Shown here: piece by piece, positions 1 through 7,599 of the stretch | How positions within the stretch are numbered: the first letter of the stretch is position 1 | Layout: every line of letters begins with the position of its first letter | Assembly: GCA_030602965.1 (NCBI GenBank) | Contig: JAUVYS010000008.1 | Span: forward strand, 1 to 21,758 | Origin: Candidatus Bathyarchaeota archaeon | GTDB lineage: Archaea > Thermoproteota > Bathyarchaeia > RBG-16-48-13 > JAGMEO01 | DNA length: 21,758 nucleotides | Direction of reading: 5' to 3' | The notes under the pieces: generated by a model | What the model saw: only the letters and a program-made list of their open reading frames with translations | Database searches by the model: none | Told to the model about the DNA's origin: nothing | Program-made: the position numbers and the translations under genes

Positions 1-76
1 CGAAGGCCTACGCCAGAGGATCTTGAGTCCTCCCCCTTTGGTCGATTTTTCTTTGACCTGGCTCGGGGACTTCCGC
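1..76 (-). tRNA. tRNA-Leu(CAA), 3' part outside window, D-loop intron
   Basis: Read on the minus strand, the gene starts at 76 with the 5' acceptor strand GCGGAAG, then TC and the Leu-type D arm CCCGAGCCAGG. The anticodon arm is GAGGA-CTCAAGA-TCCTC with anticodon CAA (plus positions 23-25). The long class II variable arm begins (TGGCGTAGGCCTTCG) and runs off the window, so the T arm and 3' acceptor are missing. The D loop is interrupted by a 15-nt insertion at 38-52. Removing it gives GGTCAAAGGGG, as expected for archaeal tRNA-Leu. GGTC before and GACC inside the insertion form the 4-bp helix of a BHB motif, flanked by two AAA bulges. Confidence 0.9.
38..52 (-). other. tRNA-Leu intron in the D loop (about 21/22), 15 nt
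   Basis: Predicted cuts are AA^A in both 3-nt bulges. The central helix is GGTC/GACC and the intron loop is GAAAAATC. Excision restores GGTCAAAGGGGG. An outer helix is poorly formed, so this is a relaxed BHB. Confidence 0.8.
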
Positions 77-197
77 ATTAATATAAAATTTTGTATCATT
101 GAATGTAAGTTTTAAATCTTAATCATTAAGTGCTTGTCCAAATGTATGTTTGTGTAAAATACTAATTTTCTCAGGCTGTATTCTAAAACGATGTTTT

Positions 198-884
198 TCA
201 TATTATCTCTGTGCCAATCTTTTCGCCTTTGATTACTTTCTCTATGTTTTCTATATTTGTACCGTCGATTATCCATGTTGGAATTTTTGAACGTTTCACA
301 ATTTTCGCTGCTATGGGGTCAAAGAGTTGATAGCTTCCTGCCGAGAGTTTAGGAGAAAGCATCATTTGAAGCAATTTTTCGGCTTTGATTTTATCTATTT
401 TCTTTGCCTTTAGATTCCTTTTAGGGTCATCTGTGAATACTCCTTCTACGTTTGTTGCGTTTATTAAAATATCTGCGTTAATTGCCTCTGCAGCCACTGC
501 AGCTACAGCGTTAGTTGATTGACCTGGTTGGAATCCTCCTAGAATTACTATCTTATTAGTTTCAAAGGCGGTTCTCAACTCTTCAACGCTTGTAGGTGTT
601 TCTAGAAACGCGTCTTCTTGAAGCTTGGCTATGATTAACCTTGCATTCAATCTTGAAATTATAATGCCAATTATATCACAGATGGCTTCGGATTCTCCTA
701 AAGCCCTTGCTGCATTGATATATAAGCGAGCTGTCTCTCCTCCCCCTGTTATAACAATTAGCCTGTGACCAGCATTTTTAAGTTTCATAAGAAGTTGAGC
801 GTAGGAGGAAATAATCTTTATATTTGGTTTTGAAGGAAATGCATGACCTCCAATCTTTAAGACTATTTTCAAGAGAAACCCCAT
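198..884 (-). CDS. pyrH: UMP kinase, archaeal type
   Basis: Amino acid kinase family protein of about 228 residues, the family's usual size. It phosphorylates UMP to UDP with ATP in cytoplasmic pyrimidine nucleotide synthesis. Visible motifs are the N-terminal KIGG nucleotide-binding loop, ITGGGETAR, a CD-IIGIIISRLNARL segment, GGFQPGQSTNAVAA, and NATNVEGVFTDDP near the nucleotide site. The last is typical of archaeal UMP kinases and differs from acetylglutamate or aspartate kinases. The ATG at 884 is preferred over the TTG at 887. No Shine-Dalgarno precedes it, and a TATA-like element about 22 bases upstream suggests a leaderless mRNA. It diverges from the aRF1 gene. Confidence 0.9.
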   Translation of the reverse strand: MGFLLKIVLKIGGHAFPSKPNIKIISSYAQLLMKLKNAGHRLIVITGGGETARLYINAARALGESEAICDIIGIIISRLNARLIIAKLQEDAFLETPTSVEELRTAFETNKIVILGGFQPGQSTNAVAAVAAEAINADILINATNVEGVFTDDPKRNLKAKKIDKIKAEKLLQMMLSPKLSAGSYQLFDPIAAKIVKRSKIPTWIIDGTNIENIEKVIKGEKIGTEII

Positions 885-898
885 CAAATTTTTACATG

Positions 899-913
899 TT
901 AAAATATATAAAC
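899..913. promoter_or_regulatory. Shared TATA-like element between pyrH and prf1
   Basis: TTAAAATATATAAAC reads as a TATA box on both strands. Its centre lies about 22 bases from the pyrH ATG, which fits a leaderless start, and about 60 bases from the aRF1 ATG, which leaves a leader of roughly 35 bases. Archaeal TBP binds near-symmetric boxes, so one site could serve both genes. This is inferred from sequence only. Confidence 0.45.
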
Positions 914-965
914 TCGCACAGTAGTTAGGTTCAACGAAACCCTTCTTAAACAGTTTGTGATCTCT

Positions 966-2219
966 ATGTCGGAATTTAAAGACTCACTTTTAAAGTTCCG
1001 ACTGAAGAGATCGCTCGAAATCTTAGCATCTAAGAAAGGGCAGCACACAGAACTTGTTACTCTTTATGTTCCACATGACCGTCAAATAAGCGATGTTACT
1101 AATAATCTTAGACAGGAACTTGGCACTGCCTCCAACATAAAGTCAAAGACTACAAGGAAGAATGTTCAAGACGCTATTGAATCTACTTTGCAACGTATAA
1201 AATTATTCAAGAAACCGCCCCAAACAGGTCTGGCGATATTCAGTGGAGCAATACCTCAGAACGGACCTGGTAGTGAGAGAATGGAAGTTTACGTTGTAGT
1301 TCCACCTGAACCTATTAACTTATACTACTACAGATGTGATAACCGTTTCCACATAGAACCATTAAGAGAAATGCTGAAAGAGAAAGACACGTATGGGATA
1401 CTTGTTTTAGATAGTAGCGGTGCTGCCTTTGCAACACTTAAAGGTATAACCTTGGATATTGTTCGAAAAATCACATCTGGTATTCCTGGAAAACATCGGG
1501 CTGGAGGCCAATCTGCTAGACGGTTCGAGAGATTTCGAGAAGCAGAGGTTAACGAGTATTTCAAGCGCATTGGGAAATATGCAAACAAAATTTTCCTTAA
1601 AATTCCAGATCTTAAAGGTATAATCATCGGAGGGCCAGGTCCAACAAAATACGATTTTGAAAAAGAAAACTTACTTCATTATACTCTCAAAGACAAGATT
1701 CTTACAACTATTGATACCGCATATGTGGGCGAACAAGGAGTTGAGGAACTCGTTGAGAAATCAACCGACGTACTTAAAGAGGTTCGATACTTCGAAGAGA
1801 AGAAATTAGTTCAAAAATTTCTTTACGAAATTGGTCACGACACAGGTCTTGCTATTTACGGAGAGAATGAAGTTCGCAAAAGTCTTGAAAAGGGAACGGT
1901 TAGTCTTCTTCTACTTTCTGAAGACTTGGTTAAAAAACGTGTAACAATTAAATGCAAAAACTGCGATCATCAAGCTCAGAAAACGATGACCCAACAAGAC
2001 ATCAAGAATATGCAAAAATGGTTAGATAGCAAGTCCTGTCCAAAATGTTCAGTTCCCAACCTTGTAATAGATAAGACAGAAGATTTGATTGACGAGTTAG
2101 CTAAACTAGCGGATCAGTCAAGAGCAAAAATTGAAATTATATCGCCAAAAACAGAAGAAGGCGTAGCATTAAAGAAAAGCTTTGGCGGTGTGGCTGCAAT
2201 TTTACGCTATAAACAATGA
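966..2219 (+). CDS. prf1: Peptide chain release factor aRF1
   Basis: Archaeal/eukaryotic class 1 release factor of about 417 residues. It reads all three stop codons in the ribosomal A site and triggers peptide release. Domain 1 carries NIKS at residues 57-60 and YxCxxxF (YRCDNRF) at 122-128, both used in stop-codon recognition. Domain 2 carries the GGQ loop at 180-182 (HRAGGQSARRF), which places water in the peptidyl transferase centre. Domain 3 has a CxxC...CxxC pair near residues 328-354, a zinc mini-domain seen in many archaeal aRF1. ATG 966 gives the family start MSEF; an in-frame GTG at 957 would add three residues. valS follows 85 bases downstream on the same strand. Confidence 0.96.
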   Translation: MSEFKDSLLKFRLKRSLEILASKKGQHTELVTLYVPHDRQISDVTNNLRQELGTASNIKSKTTRKNVQDAIESTLQRIKLFKKPPQTGLAIFSGAIPQNGPGSERMEVYVVVPPEPINLYYYRCDNRFHIEPLREMLKEKDTYGILVLDSSGAAFATLKGITLDIVRKITSGIPGKHRAGGQSARRFERFREAEVNEYFKRIGKYANKIFLKIPDLKGIIIGGPGPTKYDFEKENLLHYTLKDKILTTIDTAYVGEQGVEELVEKSTDVLKEVRYFEEKKLVQKFLYEIGHDTGLAIYGENEVRKSLEKGTVSLLLLSEDLVKKRVTIKCKNCDHQAQKTMTQQDIKNMQKWLDSKSCPKCSVPNLVIDKTEDLIDELAKLADQSRAKIEIISPKTEEGVALKKSFGGVAAILRYKQ

Positions 2220-2304
2220 TAATACGATAATAAAAAAATATAACCAATTCTTAACATTTGCTATTCACTATAACTAATAACATCGCGTCTACCCGTGGAA
2301 AACC

Positions 2305-4635
2305 ATGAAGCTTCAACCTAGGATCTTAGAGACGAGATGGGATCCAACCCTAGAGAAAGAAATCAGTGATAGCTGGGCGAAGGGGAAAATAACTTCTTTC
2401 AATCTGAATACAAAAAAGAAGATATTTACTATTGACACACCTCCTCCTTATCCATCCGGAAAACCGTGGCATATTGGTGCTGCAGTTCATTATTCGCAAA
2501 TTGATATGATTGCTCGAACTGCTAGAATGCTTGGTTTTGAAGTTAAGTTTCCAATAGGTATCGACAGAAACGGTCTGCCAGTGGAAATCTATACAGAGAA
2601 TAAATTCAGCATAGAAATGCACAAAACGCCAAGAGAGAAGTTCATAGAACTTTGTGCGCACGCTTTGGATGATGTAGAAGCGGAAATGCTTGAGATAATG
2701 AAAAGTATGGGTATGAGCTGTAATTTTGACAATTATTATCGAACTGACTCGAAAGATTATAGAATTTTAACTCAAGCGACTTTTATAGAGCTTTGGAACA
2801 GAGGGTTAATATACGAATCAACTAGGCCAAACATTTACTGTATTCATTGTAAAACAACAATTGCTGACGCAGAAGTTGAATATGAGGAACTAGCTACTCA
2901 ACTGGTTTACATTAATTTTGACTTGAAAGATGGTAAGCAAATAACGATAGCAACGACTCGCCCTGAATTGCTTTGTGCATGTCAGGCGGTTATTTTCCAC
3001 CCAGATGATGATAGGTATAAAAATCTTGAAGAAACAACAGTTGTTCTTCCAATTTACAACAGAGAGGTTTCTATTATTCAGAGCAAAGAGACAAAGCCAG
3101 AGTTTGGAACTGGGCTTGCGATGATATGTAGTTATGGTGATTTTTCAGATGTTCGATTGTTTAGAGAACTTGGTTTACAAGAAATAATTGCCATAAATGA
3201 AGAAGGAAAGATGACAGAAAACGCAGGAAAACACTCATCCCAACTAGTTGAAGATGTGAGAATACAGATAATAAAAGATTTGAAAGAACAGGGCTCGGTT
3301 GTAAAGATAGAAGAAATTAAACATAGAACTCCTGTTTGTGGTAGATGCCACACACCAATAGAAATAATTTCAATGAAAGAGTACTATCTGAAACAAATTG
3401 AATATCTTCCTGATATTAGAAAAATTGCTGAAAATATGCTATTCCATCCAGAAACACATAGACAAATATTATTGAACTGGATTGATTCTGTTACGATTGA
3501 TTGGCCAATTTCTAGGAGAAGATATTATGGAACCGAAATTCCAATCTGGTATTGCAAAGAATGTGATAAACCAAACATACCTAAACCAGGAAAATATTAC
3601 CAACCTTGGAAAGAGAAACCGCCGTTCAAATCATGTCAGCACTGTGGGAGTAAAAAAAGCTTCGTAGGTGAAGATAGAACTTTTGATACTTGGATGGACT
3701 CAAGTGTATCGTCGCTTTTCATTTCTGGTTATTTGAGAGATAATAAACGCTTTAAAAAAACATTTCCAAATACTTTAAGACCACAAGCAAAGGATATAGT
3801 GAGAACGTGGCTTTTTTACTCGATTCTTCGATGTTTTCAATTGACAAATCAACCACCTTTCGATCAAGCATGGATTATGGGGTATGGTGTTGATGAGAAA
3901 GGAGAGAGGATGAGCAAGAGTAGGGGAAATGTTGTAGACCCGTTTCCTATTTTAAAGAAATATGGTGCTGACACATTTAGGTTCTGGGGGGCTTCAGAAA
4001 CAAGTTTAGGTTCTGATTTCAGATGTTCTGTACAAAAAATTGCGAGTGCTTCGAGGTTCTTAACAAAAATTTGGAATATATCCAGATTTATATCTAGTTT
4101 TCCAAAGCCAAAAGAAGCCAAGCTTACAAATACAGACAAATGGATTTTAGCTGAACTCGGCAACTTGATAAAAAACTCTCTGAAAGGATATAAGGGCTTC
4201 AATTTTTTCATTCCATCAAACACAATCCGTGAATTTGCTTGGAATTTATTTGCTGCGCATTATATAGAAATGGTTAAAAAAAGGGCATATGGCCAAGGAT
4301 TTACAAGAGACGAGCAAAAAGCGGCTTGGTTCGTTCTTCACACTTGTCTAAAAAATATTTTGCTATTGCTTGCGCCAATAACACCATTTCTAACAGAGGT
4401 GATTTGGAAACAACTATATTACAAGAAAAGCATCCATGTAAACCAATTTCCAGAAATTAAATGGAAAACTGATTTATCAGAAATAACTAGTGATTTGATA
4501 AGATTTAATTCAAAAATTTGGAACGATAAGAAAGAAAAAGGCTTATCTCTAAAAGAATCTATAAAAACAAAAATACCTGAAAAACTCAAACCATTCGAAA
4601 AAGACCTAATTCATATGCATAATATAACTGTCTAG
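2305..4635 (+). CDS. valS: Valyl-tRNA synthetase
   Basis: Class I aminoacyl-tRNA synthetase (776 residues) that charges tRNA-Val and edits mischarged threonine. The HIGH motif appears as HIGA at residues 56-59 in PSGKPWHIGAAVHYSQID, a form known in archaeal ValRS. The KMSKS loop is RMSKSRGN near 535-542. DWPISRRRYYGTEIPIWYC is diagnostic for ValRS over IleRS or LeuRS. The CP1 editing domain is marked by ATTRPELL. CxxC pairs (CIHC, CGRC, CKEC, CQHC) look like zinc knuckles. The bacterial C-terminal coiled coil is absent, as usual in short archaeal forms. It starts at ATG after a weak GTGGA. Confidence 0.96.
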   Translation: MKLQPRILETRWDPTLEKEISDSWAKGKITSFNLNTKKKIFTIDTPPPYPSGKPWHIGAAVHYSQIDMIARTARMLGFEVKFPIGIDRNGLPVEIYTENKFSIEMHKTPREKFIELCAHALDDVEAEMLEIMKSMGMSCNFDNYYRTDSKDYRILTQATFIELWNRGLIYESTRPNIYCIHCKTTIADAEVEYEELATQLVYINFDLKDGKQITIATTRPELLCACQAVIFHPDDDRYKNLEETTVVLPIYNREVSIIQSKETKPEFGTGLAMICSYGDFSDVRLFRELGLQEIIAINEEGKMTENAGKHSSQLVEDVRIQIIKDLKEQGSVVKIEEIKHRTPVCGRCHTPIEIISMKEYYLKQIEYLPDIRKIAENMLFHPETHRQILLNWIDSVTIDWPISRRRYYGTEIPIWYCKECDKPNIPKPGKYYQPWKEKPPFKSCQHCGSKKSFVGEDRTFDTWMDSSVSSLFISGYLRDNKRFKKTFPNTLRPQAKDIVRTWLFYSILRCFQLTNQPPFDQAWIMGYGVDEKGERMSKSRGNVVDPFPILKKYGADTFRFWGASETSLGSDFRCSVQKIASASRFLTKIWNISRFISSFPKPKEAKLTNTDKWILAELGNLIKNSLKGYKGFNFFIPSNTIREFAWNLFAAHYIEMVKKRAYGQGFTRDEQKAAWFVLHTCLKNILLLLAPITPFLTEVIWKQLYYKKSIHVNQFPEIKWKTDLSEITSDLIRFNSKIWNDKKEKGLSLKESIKTKIPEKLKPFEKDLIHMHNITV

Positions 4636-4756
4636 CTTGCACATAAAAACTTCTTTCAACCAGTGTGCTAATGAATCACTTATATGCATATTTTTGCTAT
4701 GTTCATTCACATTACCTTTTTTCCTAATTTATAGTTTAAAAAGTATTATGTAAAAC

Positions 4757-4864
4757 TGGTGGGCCCGGCGGGATTTGAACCCGCGTTCTCTGGCTCCGAA
4801 GGCTTACACCAGTGTAGTTTATCTACATCTGTCAGTGCCTTGATCCAAACTAGGCTACGAACCC
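4757..4864 (-). tRNA. tRNA-Arg(TCG) with a non-canonical intron at 29/30
   Basis: The acceptor is GGGTTCG paired with CGGGCCC, with A73 and an encoded CCA. The D arm is GCCT-loop-AGGC and the T arm is GCGGG-TTCAAAT-CCCGC. No anticodon stem forms until 29 nt (4804-4832) are removed; then CTGGC-CTTCGGA-GCCAG pairs perfectly with anticodon TCG. The GCCTTCGGAGCC anticodon arm core is typical of archaeal tRNA-Arg(TCG). The gene stands alone between valS and gfcR. Confidence 0.93.
4804..4832 (-). other. tRNA-Arg(TCG) intron at 29/30, 29 nt
   Basis: The central helix GCAC/GTGT (one G-U pair) is flanked by bulges TG^A and AA^G. The inner hairpin is CAG(A)TGTAG/CTACACTG with loop ATAAA. The cuts predicted from the BHB are exactly those that restore the anticodon stem. 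Confidence 0.85.
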
Positions 4865-5031
4865 ACAAATCAGATGTGAAGAGCAGCTAAAGAGATTTTC
4901 TATTTTCTTGAATAATACATGAATAATTGTATCTATTGAATAAATCAGTGAAAATTATTTAAATTATAGTTTATAATTATTTGAATTGAATCCTTTATCT
5001 TTACGTTTTATTGTTAAAGGAGAATCATAAT

Positions 5032-5781
5032 ATGGGAGAGACACATTTACAAGATCTGCAATTCCGACTTATGACCATTGAATTACTTACTATCGCTAAG
5101 AAGAAGTATACCTATAGAGAATTAGCTTCTAAAACAGGACTTCCTGTAACAGTCCTAAGTAGATACGTTAAGGGGCATGTTCTGCCAGGAGGAGGTAGAG
5201 CGCGAAAACTATGGGTAATTTTAAAGAAGCTTGTAGGACTAGAAGAAGAGCTTAGAAGAAGAATTAAGTTTGATGAATCAGGTTACTTTGACAATACATC
5301 AATTATAAGTGATATTGCTCTTTTAAAGCAAGCTGCGCAATATGCTCTATCAAAATTTGCTGGAAGGCGAATTACTAAAGTATTAACTGTTGCAACGGAT
5401 GGTATACCCTTGGCCACTGTAGTAGCTGACGCGTTAAATGTCGATTTACTAATGGTTAAAAAGAATAAAGAAGTCGGAGTGAAAGAGTTCATAGAGGAAA
5501 CCTTTATTCCTGGTTTTTCAGATGTAATAACCTCTCTATATCTGCCTAAAGGGGCTGTTAAAAGAGGAGACAGTGTTCTAATTGTAGATGACGTCATAAA
5601 AACCGGCGAAACACAACGAGCATTAATGGACATGATGAAAAAAGCAAGAGCCGAGGTTGCTGGTATTTTTGCTCTTATAGCAATTGAAAATGATTGGTTG
5701 TCCAAACTGCAGAATACTCCTAAATGTCCAATTGAAGTTGTCATAACTGTGCGACCACGAAAAATAGACAAGCGAAGATAA
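5032..5781 (+). CDS. gfcR: GfcR/PyrE2-like phosphoribosyltransferase with N-terminal HTH
   Basis: About 249 residues in two parts. Residues 1-60 look like a helix-turn-helix (YRELASKTGLPVTVLSRYV). The rest is a type I phosphoribosyltransferase fold with the PRPP loop VLIVDDVIKTGET near residues 182-194. This architecture is that of GfcR, formerly annotated PyrE2, a transcription regulator of central sugar metabolism in haloarchaea. Whether it regulates, catalyses, or does both here is unknown. ATG 5032 is chosen because AAAGGAG (5016-5022) sits 9 bases before it; an in-frame TTG at 5011 would put that site inside the gene. endA and ubiA follow on the same strand. Confidence 0.8.
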   Translation: MGETHLQDLQFRLMTIELLTIAKKKYTYRELASKTGLPVTVLSRYVKGHVLPGGGRARKLWVILKKLVGLEEELRRRIKFDESGYFDNTSIISDIALLKQAAQYALSKFAGRRITKVLTVATDGIPLATVVADALNVDLLMVKKNKEVGVKEFIEETFIPGFSDVITSLYLPKGAVKRGDSVLIVDDVIKTGETQRALMDMMKKARAEVAGIFALIAIENDWLSKLQNTPKCPIEVVITVRPRKIDKRR

Positions 5782-5902
5782 AATTAGTTCATCACCTAAA
5801 GAGAATGTGTTTATGAGTAACTTCTATTAAAGAAATTCAGTGTTAATCGCTATCAACTTTTTAAATTATGAAATTGGTGTTTTTGTCTCCCGTCGTGATT
5901 TT

Positions 5903-6436
5903 ATGTATGAAGAAATAATCGAAGCAAGCTTCAAAAAAACCGGAGTCATAATTCCATCTCAAAAAGACGCTGATTTCTTGTATAAAAGCGGCTATGGGAT
6001 TTTACATGAAGAAGACGAAGGATCAATCTTAGGATCATGTGAAACACTTTACTTAGTTACTGAGAAACGACTTCATATAATTGATCATAAGAATCATAAG
6101 GAATTAAATTTCCAAGCGCTGCTTGAAAAATTCCGAGGCAAAGATGCAGAGATCTGGACTAGATACCTAATTTACAGGGATCTTAGAAGTCGAGGCTATG
6201 TTGTTAGAGACGGATTCAGCTTTGGGATAGATTTCCGTTTATATGAACGAGGTAAATATGGAGAACAAGCTGCAAAGTATGTTGTCTTTGGTATATGTGA
6301 AGGAATTCCGACACCTATTAAGAAGCTTAGTGAGGTTCTTCGATTCGTTCAAAGTACAAAAAAGAGTCTCATTCTTGCGGTTGTGGATAGGAGAGGTGAG
6401 ATCGTGTATTATTCACTTTCTAAACTTACTTTTTAA
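5903..6436 (+). CDS. endA: tRNA splicing endonuclease EndA-family subunit, catalytic His replaced
   Basis: EndA cuts both ends of BHB introns in pre-tRNA. The N-terminal domain (GVIIPSQKDADFLYKSGYG) is followed by the catalytic domain starting RYLIYRDLRSRGYVVRDGF. DFRLYERG holds the conserved Tyr (residue 114), and KKSLILAVVD holds the conserved Lys (154). The expected HxxY motif reads AAKY, so the His is Ala123. Family knowledge: the active site uses Tyr, His and Lys. ATG 5903 gives 177 residues, close to one-domain EndA proteins (about 180), and follows GTGAT; a GTG at 5840 would add 21 residues. It may be the structural subunit of a heterotetramer or an altered enzyme. ubiA starts 12 bases downstream. 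Confidence 0.9.
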   Translation: MYEEIIEASFKKTGVIIPSQKDADFLYKSGYGILHEEDEGSILGSCETLYLVTEKRLHIIDHKNHKELNFQALLEKFRGKDAEIWTRYLIYRDLRSRGYVVRDGFSFGIDFRLYERGKYGEQAAKYVVFGICEGIPTPIKKLSEVLRFVQSTKKSLILAVVDRRGEIVYYSLSKLTF

Positions 6437-6448
6437 TAGAGGATAATT

Positions 6449-7294
6449 TTGTTAAAAGTAATTGGTCTTATTAAATTAACAAGGATCATCAATTCTTTAA
6501 TGATGGGGTTTGCTGTTTTAATAGGTGAAACCATTGCACTGGGGGGTAGCCATCCTCATTTAATGAGTACTTTGCTTGGATTCACTACTGCTTTCACTTT
6601 AACTGGGGCTTCAATGGCTGTTAATGATTATTATGATAGGTCTGTTGACGCTGTGAACGAGCCTAACCGCCCAATACCTAGTGGGATAATATCTCCAAAA
6701 GAAACCCTAGTATATGCTGCAGCATTAGTCATTATTGGTATGCTATCAGCGTTTTTTACAAATTGTGCTTGCCTTATAATTGCTACGATTTCATTGATCG
6801 TATCCATGTTTTATAATACAAAGGGTAAAGCATCAGGTTTAACTGGGAACTTTATGGTCAGCTTCAGTGTGGCGATACCATTTGTATATGGAGGATTAGT
6901 TGTAAAACAGATAGTTGATCCTTTACTTCTGCTTTTTTCTTCGATAGCTTTTTTATCGAATACAGGTAGAGAAGTAACAAAAGGCATAGTAGACGTTGAA
7001 GGGGATAAGATAAGGAACTCAAAAACAATCGCTTTAGTCTTTGGCTCTAAGAAGGCTGCAATAGTAGCAGCACTTTTTTATATTTCCGCTGTTTTTTTGA
7101 GTGTTGTCCCTATCTTTCTAAACTTAGTAACTTCCACCTACACGCTTCTTATTGTGGCTTCTGATTTAGGTTTTATTTTTTGTTCAATGTTATTACTAAA
7201 AAACTTCTCAAGGGATAATGCTAGATTTATCAAAAACATTGTGTTAATTTGCATGATTGCTGGTTTAGCAGCTTTCATGATGGGCGTCTATTAA
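6449..7294 (+). CDS. ubiA: UbiA-family prenyltransferase, likely digeranylgeranylglyceryl phosphate synthase
   Basis: Integral membrane enzyme of 281 residues with about eight or nine hydrophobic segments. UbiA family hallmarks are NDYYDRSVD at residues 59-67 and DVEGD at 182-186, the two Asp-rich motifs that bind Mg-diphosphate. In archaea this family includes DGGGP synthase, which adds the second geranylgeranyl chain to GGGP in ether lipid synthesis. The motif context (NEPNRPIPSGIISP, KGIVDVEGDKIRNSKTIA) fits DGGGP synthase better than menaquinone or heme prenyltransferases, but substrate is inferred. It starts at TTG, with AGAGG at 6438-6442 as ribosome binding site. Confidence 0.88.
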   Translation: MLKVIGLIKLTRIINSLMMGFAVLIGETIALGGSHPHLMSTLLGFTTAFTLTGASMAVNDYYDRSVDAVNEPNRPIPSGIISPKETLVYAAALVIIGMLSAFFTNCACLIIATISLIVSMFYNTKGKASGLTGNFMVSFSVAIPFVYGGLVVKQIVDPLLLLFSSIAFLSNTGREVTKGIVDVEGDKIRNSKTIALVFGSKKAAIVAALFYISAVFLSVVPIFLNLVTSTYTLLIVASDLGFIFCSMLLLKNFSRDNARFIKNIVLICMIAGLAAFMMGVY

Positions 7295-7316
7295 CATCAC
7301 GTCAAGTTTCAATAAC

Positions 7317-7415
7317 TGGCGGGCCCGCGGGGATTTGAACCCCGGATCTGCAGCTATCTTCCATGGAGAATATCATTAGGAGGCTGCTGCCTTATCCAGA
7401 CTAGGCCACGGGCCC
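7317..7415 (-). tRNA. tRNA-Arg(CCT) with canonical 37/38 intron
   Basis: Acceptor GGGCCCG/CGGGCCC, G73, encoded CCA. D arm GCCT-AGGC, T arm CGGGG-TTCAAAT-CCCCG. The anticodon stem GCAGC/GCTGC encloses loop CTCCTA plus a 21-nt intron (7356-7376) plus A38; the anticodon is CCT. It is the first of three minus-strand intron-bearing tRNAs in a row. Confidence 0.94.
7356..7376 (-). other. tRNA-Arg(CCT) intron at 37/38, 21 nt
   Basis: The intron follows A37 and precedes A38. TCC/GGA pairs the anticodon with the intron and an ATG/CAT inner helix can form. The 4-bp central helix is incomplete, so this is a relaxed BHB; the exact cut could shift by a base. Confidence 0.78.
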
Positions 7416-7436
7416 AAGGGTTCAAAGTTTAGGGAA

Positions 7437-7444
7437 TATAAATT
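7437..7444 (-). promoter_or_regulatory. TATA box of tRNA-Arg(CCT)
   Basis: On the minus strand TTTATATTCCC is centred about 25 bases upstream of the first tRNA base, the normal archaeal spacing. Confidence 0.5.
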
Positions 7445-7525
7445 TTTTGTCATTCTTTTCTCGTTATTTAGATAAGACAACGAATTTTACTGCTTCCATA
7501 TGACCCGGGATGTTTGTTGGCGCCC

Positions 7526-7556
7526 TTCGGCAGGAGCGAATAATCACTCGCTCCTT
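7526..7556 (-). other. tRNA-Asp intron at 68/69 in the 3' acceptor strand, 31 nt
   Basis: BHB: outer CC/GG, central CGGC/GCCG (perfect), bulges CA^A and AA^G, inner hairpin AGGAGCGA/TCGCTCCT with loop GTGATTAT. The predicted cuts restore the seven-pair acceptor stem. Confidence 0.88.
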
Positions 7557-7586
7557 TGGCCGGGATTTGAACCCGGGTCGAGCGGG

Positions 7587-7599
7587 ATCTGCGGTTTTT
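7587..7599 (-). other. tRNA-Asp intron at 37/38, 13 nt
   Basis: Minimal BHB: outer anticodon stem, central CTGT/GCAG, bulges CG^A and AT^C, and a bare 7-nt loop AAAAACC with no inner helix. Confidence 0.85.

Noticed and set aside
82..88. TATAAAA as the tRNA-Leu promoter
   Set aside because: It lies only about 9 bases from the tRNA 5' end, too near for an archaeal TATA box; TTTAAA at 111-116 is better placed but weak.
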